From Alphaproteobacteria bacterium (GTDB lineage: Bacteria > Pseudomonadota > Alphaproteobacteria > UBA9219): a DNA stretch of 64,000 bases. Below are positions 48,090 to 59,125 of this stretch, one piece after another. The DNA lies in contig JAGWIK010000004.1 in the NCBI GenBank assembly GCA_028866275.1, positions 1 through 64,000 of the forward strand. Direction: 5' to 3'. The notes below the pieces were generated by a model. That model was not told the origin of the DNA and did not search any database. It saw nothing but the letters and a program-made list of their open reading frames with translations. Numbering within the stretch: position 1 is the first letter of the stretch; every line of letters begins with the position of its first letter. A program made the position numbers and the translations under genes.

Positions 48090-49165
48090 ACGCAACGCCT
48101 CCCCGTCTCGTCGCGCGTGAAGAATTGCCGCAGGATGCGCATGACGCCCATGGCGCCGCGCCGGATGTCGCGCTGCGCCCGCAGATGCTGGATGATTTTA
48201 TCGGCCAGCCCGCGTTGCGCGCCAATTTGAAAGTGTTTATCGAGGCCGCCAAGGCGCGCGCGCAGGCGCTCGACCATACATTGTTGTTCGGCCCGCCGGG
48301 TTTGGGAAAAACAACGCTGGCGCAGATTATCGCGCGTGAACTCGGCGTCGGTTTTCGCGGCACATCGGGGCCGGTTATCGCCCGCGCCGGCGATCTGGCC
48401 GCCCTGCTGACCAATTTGCAGCCGCATGACGTGTTGTTCATCGATGAAATCCATCGCCTCAGCCCGCAGGTCGAGGAAGTGTTGTATCCGGCGATGGAGG
48501 ATTTTCAGCTCGACCTGATGATCGGCGAAGGGCCGGCGGCGCGGTCGGTACGCATTGATTTGCCGCCCTTCACATTGATCGGCGCGACGACGCGCAGCGG
48601 CCTTATCACCCGGCCTCTGCGCGAACGGTTCGGCATACCTTTAAGGTTGCAATTTTATTCGCCCGACGAGTTGCAAGGCATCGTCGCGCGCGCCGCCGCC
48701 AAGCTTGACATGCCCCTGACGCCCGACGGCGCGGCGGAAGTCGCGCGCCGCGCCCGCGGCACGCCGCGCATCGCGGGACGGTTGTTGCGCCGTGTGCGCG
48801 ATTTCGCCGCCGTGGCCAGATGCGTGTCGATCGACGCCGCCGCCGCGGATGATGCGTTGACGCGGCTCGAAGTCGACCGTTTGGGTTTCGACGCGATGGA
48901 CCGGAAATATATGGGATTGATTGCCAGCCATTACGGCGGCGGCCCCGTGGGGGTTGAAACGCTGGCGGCGGCCTTGTCGGAACAGCGCGACGTTCTGGAA
49001 GAAGTCATCGAACCCTATCTTATCCAGCAGGGCCTGTTGCAACGCACGCCGCGCGGACGCATGTTGACGGATGCCGGATATCGGCATATCGGTCTTGCGG
49101 CCCCCGCCGGACGGCAGGGCGACTGGTTCGCCGATATGCAGGATAAAAATGACGAAACCGACTGA
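48086..49165 (+). CDS. ruvB: Holliday-junction DNA helicase RuvB
   Basis: 359 aa AAA+ motor that drives branch migration with Ruv[46 protein letters not shown] (Walker A), [39 protein letters not shown] (Walker B and hairpin), [11 protein letters not shown] (sensor 1) and the winged-helix domain are all intact. Start overlaps ruvA's stop (ATGA); its end overlaps ybgC by 17 bases. Confidence 0.97.
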   Translation: MNATPPRLVAREELPQDAHDAHGAAPDVALRPQMLDDFIGQPALRANLKVFIEAAKARAQALDHTLLFGPPGLGKTTLAQIIARELGVGFRGTSGPVIARAGDLAALLTNLQPHDVLFIDEIHRLSPQVEEVLYPAMEDFQLDLMIGEGPAARSVRIDLPPFTLIGATTRSGLITRPLRERFGIPLRLQFYSPDELQGIVARAAAKLDMPLTPDGAAEVARRARGTPRIAGRLLRRVRDFAAVARCVSIDAAAADDALTRLEVDRLGFDAMDRKYMGLIASHYGGGPVGVETLAAALSEQRDVLEEVIEPYLIQQGLLQRTPRGRMLTDAGYRHIGLAAPAGRQGDWFADMQDKNDETD

Positions 49166-49595
49166 AATACCCGCCACCCCGTCCCCCTTTGTTCATCGCA
49201 TTCAGGCGCGGGTTTATTACGAAGACACTGATGCGGGCGGCATCGTTTATCACGCCAATTTCCTGCGCTTCGCCGAACGCGGCCGCACGGAATATCTGCG
49301 CGCGCTGGGGTTCGATCATCATCAGGTGCGCGCCGACCACAATTTGATGCTGGTGGTGCGGCATATCGAAATCGACTATCGCGCGTCGGGGCTTCTGGAC
49401 GATAGGCTGGATATCGCCACCGAGGTTGTCGAGTACGGCAATACGTCCCTGACGATGAAACAGGTGGTCAGTCGCGGCGATACAATTCTGGCGGCGATGA
49501 AGGTTATCGTCGTCGCCGTCAGCGGTATCGGCAAACCGGTGCGCATTCCGCCGCAATTACGCCAGATTTTCGGTTCACATAAAGGCTTGGAATAG
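49149..49595 (+). CDS. ybgC: Acyl-CoA thioesterase YbgC
   Basis: 148 aa hot-dog-fold protein. [34 protein letters not shown] is the 4-hydroxybenzoyl-CoA thioesterase signature with the conserved Asp. YbgC hydrolyses acyl-CoA and is the first gene of tol-pal clusters. It starts inside ruvB, which links ruv and tol expression. tolQ follows after 89 bases. Confidence 0.93.
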   Translation: MTKPTEIPATPSPFVHRIQARVYYEDTDAGGIVYHANFLRFAERGRTEYLRALGFDHHQVRADHNLMLVVRHIEIDYRASGLLDDRLDIATEVVEYGNTSLTMKQVVSRGDTILAAMKVIVVAVSGIGKPVRIPPQLRQIFGSHKGLE

Positions 49596-49684
49596 CTATA
49601 GCTTTGATGCTGCGAATCGACCCTTTGCCGCGCGGCGATGGGAAAAACAAACTTTTGTTATAAAAATCAAGGAGTTCAGAATCT

Positions 49685-50476
49685 ATGGACGCCCAGCCCG
49701 CCATCGCCGTTGCCGCCAATCAGTTGGCCGGCTCCGTTGCCAACAACGATATGTCCCTGATGGGATTGTTCGGCCATGCCGATATTATCGGCCAGACCGT
49801 CATTGCCGGTTTGTTGATGATCTCGATCCTGACATGGGCCGTGATATTCGACAAAATGGTCAAATTGAAAAAGCTGAAAGGCAAGGCCGAATATTTCGAA
49901 GAACGGTTCTGGTCCGCCGGATCGCTTGACATGCTGTATGACAAAATCAAACGCCCGGCCGACCCGATGCAGGCGGTGTTCGTGGCGGGCATGAAGGAAT
50001 GGCGCGGCGCGCAGGACAAGGGTTTGTTTTTAAACCCCGCCAGCCGCGCCAATGTGCAGTCGCGCGTCGATCGCATGTTGCAGGTGACTATCGGTCGCGA
50101 AATGGCGATGGTCGAAACATGGATGACGTTTCTGGCGTCTGTCGGTTCGGTCGCGCCCTTTATCGGGCTGTTCGGCACGGTGTGGGGCATCATGCACAGC
50201 TTTATCGGCATCGCCCAGCAGCAGAATACCAGCCTTGCGGTCGTCGCGCCGGGCATTGCGGAATCGCTGCTGGCCACCGCGGTCGGTCTTGTCGCCGCCA
50301 TTCCCGCCACCACGGCCTATAATAAATTTTCGACCGAAATCGGCCGTTACGGCGCGCGGCTTGACAATTTCGCCAATGATTTCATGGCCACCCTGTCGCG
50401 CAATCTGGAAGACGCGCGCGGCGCCAGCGCAACCCCGGCTGGCGGCGAAGGAGACGTGGCATGGCGGCGCAAATGA
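49685..50476 (+). CDS. tolQ: Tol-Pal system protein TolQ
   Basis: 263 aa with three membrane helices (about 32-52, 155-180, 195-215) and a large cytoplasmic loop between the first two. SVAPFIGLFGTVWGIMHSFIGI and LLATAVGLVAAIPATTAYN are the ExbB/TolQ signatures. TolQ and TolR form a proton-driven motor that energises TolA. It overlaps tolR by 16 bases. Confidence 0.96.
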   Translation: MDAQPAIAVAANQLAGSVANNDMSLMGLFGHADIIGQTVIAGLLMISILTWAVIFDKMVKLKKLKGKAEYFEERFWSAGSLDMLYDKIKRPADPMQAVFVAGMKEWRGAQDKGLFLNPASRANVQSRVDRMLQVTIGREMAMVETWMTFLASVGSVAPFIGLFGTVWGIMHSFIGIAQQQNTSLAVVAPGIAESLLATAVGLVAAIPATTAYNKFSTEIGRYGARLDNFANDFMATLSRNLEDARGASATPAGGEGDVAWRRK

Positions 50477-50913
50477 TGAATAACGGCGGCGGGTCGCGCA
50501 GCCGCCGCCGCTTTAACCGTCCGGTTTCCGAGATCAACATCACGCCGTTCGTCGACGTCATGCTGGTGTTGCTGGTGGTGTTTATGGTCACCGCGCCGCT
50601 GTTGACGGTGGCCGTACCGGTCGATTTGCCGAAAACGCAGGCGCATACTCTTAATCAGGATAAAGAACCGCTGGTCGTCAGCATTGGCGCCGACGGCAAG
50701 GTTTATTTGCAGGACAAGGAAATCAAGCTTGAGGACCTTGTCCCCAAGCTTGCTTCGGTAACGCACCAAAACCCCGACGCGCGGATTTTCGTGCGCGGCG
50801 ATAAAAGCGTCGATTACGGCAAGGTGATGCAGGTGATGGGCGCGTTGAACGAAGCCGGGTTCACCAAGGTCGCGCTGGTGGCCGACCTGCCGAAACCGGG
50901 CGCGCGCGAATAA
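50461..50913 (+). CDS. tolR: Tol-Pal system protein TolR
   Basis: 150 aa. A basic N-terminus, then INITPFVDVMLVLLVVFMVTAPLL with the membrane Asp that conducts protons, and a periplasmic ExbD/TolR domain (VDLPKTQ, VSIGADGKVYL, GDKSVDYGKVMQVM, VALVAD). It opens inside the tolQ gene. tolA begins after one intergenic base. Confidence 0.96.
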   Translation: MAAQMMNNGGGSRSRRRFNRPVSEINITPFVDVMLVLLVVFMVTAPLLTVAVPVDLPKTQAHTLNQDKEPLVVSIGADGKVYLQDKEIKLEDLVPKLASVTHQNPDARIFVRGDKSVDYGKVMQVMGALNEAGFTKVALVADLPKPGARE

Positions 50914-50914
50914 C

Positions 50915-51772
50915 ATGCAATATGTGGCCACAGTCAACGATGACAGCCTGAAAACCAGCCTGAAAGTTTCGGCGGGTTTGCATATTTTGCTGTTTTTGTT
51001 CCTGTATTTCGGCCTGCCGCATTTGCTCCCGCCTTTGCCCGAACATCACGATCCCGTGCCGTTTGAAATCGTCACGGTTGCGGACATCACGAATACGCGC
51101 ATCAAGCACGAAGACGAACCCAAGCAGCAGCCGACACCGCCGCCGCCGAAACCCCAGCCCAAACCCGCGCCGACCCCGCCGCCGCAGCAACAGCCGCCGG
51201 CGCCGGAAAAGCCGCAACCGCCGACGCCCAAACCGCCGGAGCCGCCCAAGCCTGAAGAAAAGGCCGAAGCGATCAAGCCCAAAATCGACAAAAAGCCCAA
51301 GCCGGTGGAAAAGCCGAAGCCGCAGCCCGATTTGATGGCCAGCGTGCTGAAAAATGTCGAACAGCTGAAAAACACGCCGCAGGTCAAGGCCCCCGACCAG
51401 AAAACGCCGGTAAAAACGCAAACCCAGCCGACGCCCGCCGTCGCGCCGTCTTTGTCCGACCGGTTGACGATTACGCAGGAAGATCTGCTGCGCCGTCAGA
51501 TCGAACAATGCTGGAATCCGCCCATCGGCGCGCGCGACGCGCAAAGCCTGATCGTCGAGTTGATTATCACCGTCAATCCCGACCGCACGGTGGCCAGCGC
51601 CGACATTGTTGACAAGGCGCGCTATAACTCGGATTCTTTCTTCCGCGCCGCGGCCGACGCCGCCGTGCGCGCCGTGCGCAACCCGCAATGCAGCCCGTTG
51701 CAATTGCCGCCTGATAAATACGACCAATGGAAGACCATCGACTTCACCTTTGATCCGAGGGACATGCTATGA
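50915..51772 (+). CDS. tolA: TolA-like energy-coupling protein
   Basis: 285 aa. One N-terminal membrane helix (about 15-35, [17 protein letters not shown]), a long Pro/Lys-rich linker (about 65-145: [10 protein letters not shown] type) and a C-terminal TonB/TolA domain with [30 protein letters not shown] and [29 protein letters not shown]. The proline-rich spacer replaces the alanine-rich coil of the Escherichia TolA. Spans the periplasm to contact TolB and Pal. Overlaps tolB by 4 bases. Confidence 0.92.
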   Translation: MQYVATVNDDSLKTSLKVSAGLHILLFLFLYFGLPHLLPPLPEHHDPVPFEIVTVADITNTRIKHEDEPKQQPTPPPPKPQPKPAPTPPPQQQPPAPEKPQPPTPKPPEPPKPEEKAEAIKPKIDKKPKPVEKPKPQPDLMASVLKNVEQLKNTPQVKAPDQKTPVKTQTQPTPAVAPSLSDRLTITQEDLLRRQIEQCWNPPIGARDAQSLIVELIITVNPDRTVASADIVDKARYNSDSFFRAAADAAVRAVRNPQCSPLQLPPDKYDQWKTIDFTFDPRDML

Positions 51773-53127
51773 GCCAGAACAGGAAAGCCAAGCGGTTTGG
51801 ATGGCGCGGACAGCGCGTCGCGGCACTGTGCGCCGTTTTCTTTCTTTGTTTGTCGGTCTTTTCCGTTCCGGCGCACGCGGATGTTAAAATCGACATTACG
51901 CGGGGCGTCGTTCAACCCATTCCGGTCGCCATTCCGTCCTTTTTCGGCGCGTCGCCGACCGAACAGCAGTACGGGCAGGATATCGCGCAGGTCATCACCG
52001 ACGATCTGGTTCATTCGGGCCTGTTTTCGGCGGTCGATCCGCGTTCCTTTGTGCAGGACGCCAATTCCTTGCTGGTGCAGCCGCATTTCGCCGACTGGCG
52101 CGTCTTGAACGCGCAGGCTCTGGTGGTGGGCAAGGTCGAAGCCCAGCCCGACGGCAGGTTGAAGGTCGAATTCCGTTTGTGGGACGTTTTCTCGCAACAG
52201 CAAATGGCGGGATTTGCCTACTTTACCGTGCCGTCAAACTGGCGGCGCGTCGCGCATATTGTGGCCGACGCGATTTATAAACGCATCACCGGCGAAGACG
52301 GGTATTTCGACACGCGCATCGTTTATATCGCGGAAACAGGACCCGCCACGCATCGCATCAAACGGCTGGCCATTATGGATCAGGACGGCGCCAACAACCG
52401 CATCCTGTCCGATGGACGCGCCTTGGTGTTGACGCCGCGTTTTTCGCCGACCATGCAGATGATCACCTATATGGCCTATTATCATGACAAGCCGCGGGTT
52501 TATCTGTTCAACATCGACACCGGGGCGCAGACGGTTCTGGGCGATTTCGATCACATGACCTTTGCGCCGCGCTTTTCGCCCGACGGCCAGCATGTGATCT
52601 TCTCGTTGTCCAACGGCGGCGGGTCGAACATCTTTGTCATGGACCTGCGCACCCACCGCATCACGCAATTGACCAATGGCAGTTCCATCAGCGATGCGCC
52701 ATGTTATTCGCCTGACGGCCAATATATTACCTTTGAATCCGATCGCGGCGGGTCGCAGCAGATTTATGTGATGAATGCCGACGGCAGCAACCCCCATCGC
52801 ATCAGCTTTGGCGAAGGCACATACGGTACGCCGGTCTGGTCGCCGCGCGGCGATTTGATCGCTTTTACCAAATTGCATGGCGGCGAATTCTATATCGGCG
52901 TCATGCATCCCGACGGTTCGGGCGAACGCCAATTGGTCGAATCCTGGCATGCCGAAGGCCCGACCTGGGCGCCGAACGGCCGCGTCTTGATGTATTTCAA
53001 GGAATCGCCGTCCAGCACAGGGTCCCACCCGCATTTGTATTCGATCGACCTGACCGGCATGAACGAACGCGAAATTCCGACGCCGACCGATGCGTCCGAC
53101 CCCGCCTGGTCGCCTTTGTTGCCGTGA
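51769..53127 (+). CDS. tolB: Tol-Pal system protein TolB
   Basis: 452 aa periplasmic protein. A signal peptide (about 1-38, ending VPAHAD) precedes an N-terminal domain and a six-bladed WD40-like beta-propeller: repeats with [65 protein letters not shown] and [12 protein letters not shown]. TolB links TolA to Pal. The gene is followed by cmk after 4 bases rather than pal. Confidence 0.96.
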   Translation: MSQNRKAKRFGWRGQRVAALCAVFFLCLSVFSVPAHADVKIDITRGVVQPIPVAIPSFFGASPTEQQYGQDIAQVITDDLVHSGLFSAVDPRSFVQDANSLLVQPHFADWRVLNAQALVVGKVEAQPDGRLKVEFRLWDVFSQQQMAGFAYFTVPSNWRRVAHIVADAIYKRITGEDGYFDTRIVYIAETGPATHRIKRLAIMDQDGANNRILSDGRALVLTPRFSPTMQMITYMAYYHDKPRVYLFNIDTGAQTVLGDFDHMTFAPRFSPDGQHVIFSLSNGGGSNIFVMDLRTHRITQLTNGSSISDAPCYSPDGQYITFESDRGGSQQIYVMNADGSNPHRISFGEGTYGTPVWSPRGDLIAFTKLHGGEFYIGVMHPDGSGERQLVESWHAEGPTWAPNGRVLMYFKESPSSTGSHPHLYSIDLTGMNEREIPTPTDASDPAWSPLLP

Positions 53128-53131
53128 TACG

Positions 53132-53788
53132 ATGCCCATAATCATCGCTATCGACGGGCCTTCGGCCAGCGGCAAGGGCACGATCGCGCGCAAGCTGGCG
53201 GCGCATCTGGGCTTTGCCTATCTGGACACCGGCTTGCTGTATCGGGCTACGGGTATGGCGGTGTTGCGTACGGGCGGCGATCCGTCCGACCCTGTTCTGG
53301 CCGAACGCGCGGCGCGCGCGCTTGATGCCGCCGGTTTGATACAGGGCGATGTTGACGCCTTGCGTTCCGACGAAGCCGGCGTCGCGGCGTCGAAAGTGGC
53401 AGCTGTTCCCGCCGTGCGCGCGGCTTTGTTAAAATTCCAACAGGATTTTTGCGCCCACCCGCCGGCCGGCGCGGCGGGTGCCGTGCTGGACGGGCGCGAT
53501 ATCGGCACGGTCATAGCACCCCATGCGCAGGTAAAAATTTTCGTGACCGCCAGCGCCGAGGCGCGCGCCGAAAGGCGGTTCAGGGAATTGCAAAATCGCG
53601 GCCTTGCGACGACTTATGATGCCGTTTTGGCCGATATGAAGGCCCGCGACGCCCGCGATGCCGAACGCGCCGCGGCGCCCACCAAGCCGGCGGCGGATGC
53701 GGTTTTGCTGGACACCACGGACTTGAACGCCGAACGGGCGCTGGCGGCGGCGATAAGAATTGTGGAAGAACAAAGGGATGGCGACTGA
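53132..53788 (+). CDS. cmk: (d)CMP kinase
   Basis: 218 aa. IAIDGPSASGKGTIARKLAAHLGFAYLDTGLLYR is the P-loop and NMP-binding opening; DGRDIGTVIAPHAQVKIFVTASAEARAERRFREL is the second signature (LID). Phosphorylates CMP and dCMP. In alphaproteobacteria it usually precedes rpsA, as here. The start is four bases after the tolB stop. Confidence 0.96.
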   Translation: MPIIIAIDGPSASGKGTIARKLAAHLGFAYLDTGLLYRATGMAVLRTGGDPSDPVLAERAARALDAAGLIQGDVDALRSDEAGVAASKVAAVPAVRAALLKFQQDFCAHPPAGAAGAVLDGRDIGTVIAPHAQVKIFVTASAEARAERRFRELQNRGLATTYDAVLADMKARDARDAERAAAPTKPAADAVLLDTTDLNAERALAAAIRIVEEQRDGD

Positions 53789-54066
53789 CGGCCGATGTCG
53801 GGTCGTGGCGGCGGATCGGCATTCTTGCCTGCGGGCACCCTCTTTCTTTCTTGCATCCCGTCGCCGATTATCATAGAAAACCGCGTCCGGCATGGTGTCG
53901 GGCGCGGTGATTGACCCGGATGCGCGAGCCTTGCTTTCAGCTCTTTTCCGGCTTTCGTCCCCGTTTTGTATCCAAGGCGCGCCGAAAACGCGTTGTTAAA
54001 AGAGAAAGCACGCAGGAAACGGGGGCAAGCCCTCCTTCCTGACACCCCATGAAAGAGAAAAACCAA
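53789..54066 (+). other. rpsA leader region
   Basis: 278 bases without a gene. It has GC-rich patches, an 8-bp GGCGCGCC palindrome and pyrimidine-rich stretches. A promoter and a leader that S1 protein could bind for autoregulation are expected from known rpsA biology, but no convincing -35/-10 pair or conserved structure could be picked out by eye. Confidence 0.3.
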
Positions 54067-55827
54067 ATGGCCAAAACCGCCACCAAACGCGTCGTGAACG
54101 CGAAACATTCCCCTATTCCTGCCAATGCCGCGGCTCCCGCAGGCGGCGACAGCTTTGCCGCGATGCTCGACGAAGCGTTCGGCAAAACCGGCAGCATGGA
54201 AGGCAAAGTCGTCAAGGGCAAAGTCGTCGCCATCGACGGCGATAACGCCGTGATCGATGTCGGGTTGAAATCGGAAGGCCGCGTGGCCTTGCGCGAATTC
54301 GCGCTGCCCGGTCAGGATGCCGACATCAATGTCGGCGACATGGTCGAAGTGTTTCTGGAACGCATGGAAGGCCGCGACGGCGAAGCTTCGCTGTCCCGCG
54401 AAAAAGCCAAGCGCGAAGAAAGCTGGGTCGTGCTGCAACAAAGCTTCGACAAGCAGGCCCATGTCACCGGCATTATCTTTGGCCGCGTCAAGGGCGGCTT
54501 TACCGTCGACCTTAACGGCGCGACGGCATTTTTGCCCGGCTCGCAGGTCGATATCCGTCCGGTCAAGGATGTCACGCCGTTGATGGGCACGCCGCAACCG
54601 TTCCAGATTTTGAAAATGGATCGCGCCCGCGGCAATATCGTCGTGTCGCGCCGCGCCGTTCTGGAAGAAAGCCGCGCCGAAGCGCGCGGCGAACTGGTCG
54701 CCAACCTCAAGGAAGGCCAGATTCTGCAAGGCGTCGTCAAGAACATCACCGATTACGGCGCGTTCGTCGATCTGGGCGGCGTCGACGGTCTGTTGCACGT
54801 CACCGATATCGCGTGGAAGCGCGTCAACCACCCGTCGGAAGTTCTGCAAATAGGCCAGCAGGTCAATGTGCAGGTCATCCGCTTTAACGCCGAAACGCAG
54901 CGTATTTCGTTGGGCATGAAGCAGCTGGAAGCCGATCCGTGGGAAGGCGTCGTCGCCAAATATCCCGTCGGGCTCAAGATGAAGGGCCGCGTCACCAACA
55001 TCACCGATTACGGCGCGTTCGTCGAACTGGAACCCGGCATCGAAGGTCTGGTGCATGTGTCCGAAATGTCATGGACCAAGAAGAACGTTCATCCCGGCAA
55101 GATCGTGTCGCAAAGCCAGGAAGTCGAAGTCGTCGTTCTGGACATCGACATGCAGAAACGCCGCATTTCGTTGGGCATCAAGCAATGCATGGAAAATCCG
55201 TGGACGCAGTTCCGCGCCGACCATTCCATCGGCACGGTGTTGTCGGGCGAAATCCGCAACATTACGGAATTCGGCCTGTTCGTCGGTTTGCCCGGCGATA
55301 TCGACGGCATGGTCCACATGTCCGACCTGTCCTGGAGCGAAGCCGGCGAAGAAGCGATCAAGGCCTATCAAAAGGGCCAGACCGTCGAAGTCAAGATTCT
55401 GGACATCGACAGCGACAAGGAACGCATCAGCCTCGGCGTCAAGCAGCTTACCAATGATCCGTTCGAAGGCGTGTCGGTTGGCTTCAAGAAGGGCGACATC
55501 GTCACCTGCACCGTCAGCGCGGTTCAGGATGCCGGCATCGACGTCACCTTGGGCGGCGACAGCGGCTTCACCGGCTTCATCAAGCGCGGCGATCTGGCCC
55601 GCGACCGTTCGGAACAACGCGCGGATCGTTTCGCCGTCGGCGAAAAGGTCGACGCCAAGATCATGACCGTCGAAAAGGGCAGCAAGAAAGTGACCCTGTC
55701 GATCAAGGCGCGCGAAGTCGAAGAAGAAAAGCAGGCGATGGCCGAATACGGGTCGAGCGATTCGGGCGCGAGCCTGGGCGACATCCTCGGCGCCGCCATC
55801 AAGAAAGCGCAGAAGAAGGAAGACTAA
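54067..55827 (+). CDS. rpsA: 30S ribosomal protein S1
   Basis: 586 aa, six S1 OB-fold repeats: the first two (about 45-115, 130-200) bind the ribosome, the remainder bind mRNA. Recurrent motifs are [57 protein letters not shown] and [25 protein letters not shown]. It brings mRNA to the small subunit. A start at 54067 (MAKTATKR) is favoured over the in-frame ATG at 54049, which has no ribosome-binding site. A strong terminator follows. Confidence 0.96.
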   Translation: MAKTATKRVVNAKHSPIPANAAAPAGGDSFAAMLDEAFGKTGSMEGKVVKGKVVAIDGDNAVIDVGLKSEGRVALREFALPGQDADINVGDMVEVFLERMEGRDGEASLSREKAKREESWVVLQQSFDKQAHVTGIIFGRVKGGFTVDLNGATAFLPGSQVDIRPVKDVTPLMGTPQPFQILKMDRARGNIVVSRRAVLEESRAEARGELVANLKEGQILQGVVKNITDYGAFVDLGGVDGLLHVTDIAWKRVNHPSEVLQIGQQVNVQVIRFNAETQRISLGMKQLEADPWEGVVAKYPVGLKMKGRVTNITDYGAFVELEPGIEGLVHVSEMSWTKKNVHPGKIVSQSQEVEVVVLDIDMQKRRISLGIKQCMENPWTQFRADHSIGTVLSGEIRNITEFGLFVGLPGDIDGMVHMSDLSWSEAGEEAIKAYQKGQTVEVKILDIDSDKERISLGVKQLTNDPFEGVSVGFKKGDIVTCTVSAVQDAGIDVTLGGDSGFTGFIKRGDLARDRSEQRADRFAVGEKVDAKIMTVEKGSKKVTLSIKAREVEEEKQAMAEYGSSDSGASLGDILGAAIKKAQKKED

Positions 55828-55851
55828 GCCTTTTCCTGTGTGGAAAAAAAG

Positions 55852-55887
55852 AACCGCCGGGGCGCAAGCTCCGGCGGTTTTGTTTTG
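55852..55887 (+). terminator. Rho-independent terminator of rpsA
   Basis: AACCGCCGG (55852-55860) pairs with CCGGCGGTT (55871-55879). The interior GGC/GCT bases extend the stem with one wobble and enclose a GCAA tetraloop. TTTGTTTT follows. It begins 25 bases after the rpsA stop. Confidence 0.9.
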
Positions 55888-56002
55888 GGCGATATGGCAA
55901 AAATCCATAGACGCCAAAGGGTTAAATATGGCGGGGCTTGACTTGGATGGCCTTGGTTGGCATTGTCATTTTACGAATCGCGTTCACTGCCGGAGATTCC
56001 CG

Positions 56003-56299
56003 ATGACAAAATCCGACCTGATTTTGCGCCTTGCCGAAAAATATCCGCATTTATTGCAGCGCGATATCGAACGCATCGTCAACACCGTGTTCGATGAAAT
56101 TTCGAATGCTTTGGCCCGCAACAGCCGCGTTGAATTGCGCGGGTTTGGTGCGTTTTCGGTCAAGCAGCGCGAAGCGCGACAGGGGCGCAACCCCCGCACC
56201 GGCGAAAGCGTTTCCGTTGCCGAGAAATTCGTGCCTTTCTTCAAGACCGGCAAGCAATTGCGCGACCGGCTGAACGGGGTCGAGGGAACGGAAGATTAG
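56003..56299 (+). CDS. ihfB: Integration host factor subunit beta
   Basis: 98 aa DNA-bending protein. [34 protein letters not shown], then [49 protein letters not shown]. The RNPRTG beta-arm with the Pro that intercalates DNA is intact. It pairs with IhfA. The start follows CGGAG. It lies after the rpsA terminator, so has its own promoter in the 115 bases between. Confidence 0.95.
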   Translation: MTKSDLILRLAEKYPHLLQRDIERIVNTVFDEISNALARNSRVELRGFGAFSVKQREARQGRNPRTGESVSVAEKFVPFFKTGKQLRDRLNGVEGTED

Positions 56300-56307
56300 A
56301 TCCGACC

Positions 56308-56763
56308 CTAATCCCGATGATAGGGATGCCCGGCGATAATCTGTTTCGCGCGGTAAATCTGCTCCAGCAACATAACGCGAACCAGCCGGTGCGGCCAGGT
56401 CAGGCGGCCGAAACCAATCGTGAAATCGCCTTTGGCGCGCAGATCGTCGGTTAAACCGTCCGCGCCACCGATGATAAATATCAGCTCTGCCACGCCGCTA
56501 TCCTGCCATGCCGACAATTTGGCGGCGAAATCGCGGCTTGGCATATCGCGGCCGCGTTCGTCCAGCAATACGACCGTGCTTTTGGCCGGAATGGCCTTAA
56601 GGAGCAATTGCGTTTCGGCGGCTTGCGTCGCCGCAGGGGGCAGGGATTTCGGCGCGGCAAATTCGCGCACGGCGACATCGCGGCCCAGCCGTTTCAGATA
56701 TTCGTCGGCCCATTCGGCTTCGACGCCGCGGGCCTTGCCGATCGCCAGAATGGTGATTTTCAT
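56308..56763 (-). CDS. rlmH: 23S rRNA pseudouridine-1915 N3-methyltransferase RlmH
   Basis: 151 aa SPOUT methyltransferase. MKITILAIGKARGVEAEWADEYLKRL opens it; IIGGADGLTDDLRAKGDF and GRLTWPHRLVRVMLLEQIYRAKQIIAGHPYHRD form the knotted SAM pocket and the C-terminal signature. It methylates the pseudouridine in helix 69. Convergent with ihfB (8 bases). Often next to rsfS; not here. Confidence 0.96.
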   Translation of the reverse strand: MKITILAIGKARGVEAEWADEYLKRLGRDVAVREFAAPKSLPPAATQAAETQLLLKAIPAKSTVVLLDERGRDMPSRDFAAKLSAWQDSGVAELIFIIGGADGLTDDLRAKGDFTIGFGRLTWPHRLVRVMLLEQIYRAKQIIAGHPYHRD

Positions 56764-56869
56764 GTCCTGCCTAGAAATAAGCTTCAAAGAATGTTGCGCG
56801 CGGCGATTAAATATTCGTAAATCGGAGTTGCCGACTCACTTTTCACCTCTTTTGCGGAAATTTTCCCAT

Positions 56870-57688
56870 ATGGCTTTTGACCAAAAAATCCTGATGTGCG
56901 CGCCGACCTATTTCGGCGTTTCCTATGTCATCAACCCGTGGATGGAAAGCCATTTCAACGATACCGACCGCGATCTGGCGCAAAAACAATGGGACAATCT
57001 GCGCACCCATATCGCACAACATGCCGATGTCGTGCTGATGCCGCCGCAGCCGGGCTTGCCCGATATCGTTTTTACCGCCAATGCCGGGCTGGTGTTGGGC
57101 AAATCCGCCATTGTCAGCCGTTTTCGCAGCAAGGAACGGCAGGGCGAAGAACCGTATTTCGACGTGGCGTTCAAGGAAAACGGCTTCGATATCGTCGATT
57201 GGCCGCAAGACGTGCCGTTCGAAGGCGCGGGCGATGCCTTGTTCGACCGCGCGCATGAATTATTATGGGTTGGACACGGATTCCGCACCCATGCGTCCGT
57301 GCCCGGGTTGCTGGAACAAAAACTGGGGCGGGCGACGGCGGCGTTGAATCTCGTTGACCCGTGTTTTTATCATCTCGATACCTGCCTGTGCCCGTTGACG
57401 GGCGGATATTTGCTGTATTTCCCGGCGGCATTCGATGCGGCATCGAACACGTTGATCGAAAGCAAGGTTCCGGCAGATAAACGCATCCCCGTGGATGCGG
57501 ACGATGCGGTCAAATTCTGTTGCAACGCCGTCGATCTTGGCGGTCATGTTTACATGAACGGCGCGTCGGACGCGTTGCAGGCGCGGCTGCGCGCGGCGGG
57601 ATTCACGCCTGTTATCACGCCTTTGTCCGAATTTATGAAAGCGGGCGGGGCGGCGAAATGCTTGACCCTTAAATTGGTTGAGGCATAA
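56870..57688 (+). CDS. ArgZ-like arginine dihydrolase / amidinotransferase-superfamily enzyme
   Basis: 272 aa, one amidinotransferase-fold domain. [18 protein letters not shown] is the opening of the cyanobacterial ArgZ/AgrE catalytic domain. Asn71 (FTANAGLV), His168 (CFYHLD) and Cys264 (AKCLTL) fall at the same residue numbers I recall for ArgZ, where Cys and His are catalytic and Asn71 is needed for the dihydrolase reaction (arginine to ornithine plus two ammonia and CO2). It has no C-terminal extension. Alternatives are dimethylarginine hydrolase or citrulline-type hydrolases. It lies 34 bases before ahcY and 100 bases from rlmH, divergently. Confidence 0.72.
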   Translation: MAFDQKILMCAPTYFGVSYVINPWMESHFNDTDRDLAQKQWDNLRTHIAQHADVVLMPPQPGLPDIVFTANAGLVLGKSAIVSRFRSKERQGEEPYFDVAFKENGFDIVDWPQDVPFEGAGDALFDRAHELLWVGHGFRTHASVPGLLEQKLGRATAALNLVDPCFYHLDTCLCPLTGGYLLYFPAAFDAASNTLIESKVPADKRIPVDADDAVKFCCNAVDLGGHVYMNGASDALQARLRAAGFTPVITPLSEFMKAGGAAKCLTLKLVEA

Positions 57689-57722
57689 AGAACCGCCCCC
57701 TTCTTTTTTGAAAGAAAACCCC

Positions 57723-59030
57723 ATGCCCCAACTTGCCGCCATTGCTCAGGATTACAAAATCAAGGATATCGCGCTGGCCGATTGGGGGCGCAAGGAAATC
57801 GCCATTGCCGAAACCGAAATGCCGGGATTGATGGCGGTACGCGCTGAATATGGCGCGTCGCAACCGTTGAAGGGTGCGCGGATTGCCGGCTGCCTGCATA
57901 TGACTATTCAAACCGCGGTGTTGATTGAAACGCTGGTGCAATTGGGCGCGGAAGTGCGCTGGTCGTCGTGCAATATCTTTTCGACGCAAGACCATGCCGC
58001 GGCGGCGATTGCGGCCAAGGGCATCCCCGTGTTTGCGTGGAAGGGGTTGAGCGAGGAAGACTATCTATGGTGCATTGACCAGACCATTACCGGCCGCGAC
58101 GGCTGGCGTCCCAACATGCTGCTGGATGACGGCGGCGATTTGACGCTGCGCGTGCATGAAAATTATCCGGAATTGCTGGCCGATATCCGCGGCGTGTCCG
58201 AAGAAACCACCACCGGCGTGCATCGGTTGTATGCCATGGCGGAAAAAGGCCTGTTGAAAATACCGGCCTTCAACGTCAATGACAGCGTGACCAAATCGAA
58301 ATTCGACAATCTGTATGGCTGCCGCGAAAGTCTGGTCGACGGCATTCGCCGCGCCACCGATGTCATGATGGCGGGCAAGGTCGCCGTGGTGTGCGGTTAT
58401 GGCGATGTCGGCAAAGGCTCGGCGGCGTCGCTGCGCTCGGCCGGCGCGCGGGTGGTCGTCACCGAAATCGACCCCATCAACGCATTGCAGGCGGCGATGG
58501 AGGGCTATCAGGTCGCGACGATGGACCAGATGGCGGGGCAGGGCGATATATTCGTCACTGCCACCGGTAATGTCGATGTCATTACGATCGACCATATGCG
58601 CGCGATGAAAGACCGCGCCATTGTTTGCAATATCGGGCATTTTGATTCGGAAATCCAGATTGACGCGTTGCGCAATCTTAAATGGGAAGAAGTCAAACCG
58701 CAGGTCGACGAAGTCATATTTCCGGATGGCAAGCGCTTGATCGTGTTGGCGCAGGGGCGGCTTGTTAATCTGGGCTGCGCCACGGGCCACCCCAGTTTTG
58801 TGATGAGCGCGTCCTTCACCAACCAGACGCTGGCCCAGATCGAATTATGGACAAACCACGGCAAGTATAAGAACGACGTTTATATTTTGCCCAAAACGCT
58901 TGATGAAAAAGTGGCGCGGCTGCATCTGGCCCGCCTGGGCGCGCAATTGACCACCCTGTCGGCCAAGCAAGCCGATTATCTGGGCGTCGCCGCACAAGGG
59001 CCGTTCAAGCCGGAACGGTACAGATATTAA
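57723..59030 (+). CDS. ahcY: Adenosylhomocysteinase
   Basis: 435 aa. Splits S-adenosylhomocysteine to adenosine and homocysteine with bound [33 protein letters not shown] at the N-terminus, [55 protein letters not shown] (NAD site) and [14 protein letters not shown] identify it. Normal lower-length form for the alphaproteobacteria is slightly longer. The start at 57723 is the standard MPQLAAI-type N-terminus. The DivL-like gene follows after 95 bases. Confidence 0.97.
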   Translation: MPQLAAIAQDYKIKDIALADWGRKEIAIAETEMPGLMAVRAEYGASQPLKGARIAGCLHMTIQTAVLIETLVQLGAEVRWSSCNIFSTQDHAAAAIAAKGIPVFAWKGLSEEDYLWCIDQTITGRDGWRPNMLLDDGGDLTLRVHENYPELLADIRGVSEETTTGVHRLYAMAEKGLLKIPAFNVNDSVTKSKFDNLYGCRESLVDGIRRATDVMMAGKVAVVCGYGDVGKGSAASLRSAGARVVVTEIDPINALQAAMEGYQVATMDQMAGQGDIFVTATGNVDVITIDHMRAMKDRAIVCNIGHFDSEIQIDALRNLKWEEVKPQVDEVIFPDGKRLIVLAQGRLVNLGCATGHPSFVMSASFTNQTLAQIELWTNHGKYKNDVYILPKTLDEKVARLHLARLGAQLTTLSAKQADYLGVAAQGPFKPERYRY

Positions 59031-59125
59031 GGGCCATTATAGTTAACGTGCATTCTTGCGCGTTGCCTATTCCTTTATCGTGCCGGATGCCTTATGGATA
59101 AAAGCGTTCATTACCTTGCGTGCCC

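Noticed and set aside
49595-49612. AGCTATAGCT palindrome after ybgC
   Set aside because: 10 bases, no loop, no T-run; not enough to call a terminator or operator.
57689-57722. SAH riboswitch expected before ahcY
   Set aside because: The gap to the preceding gene is only 34 bases, too short for the aptamer, and no matching motif was seen.
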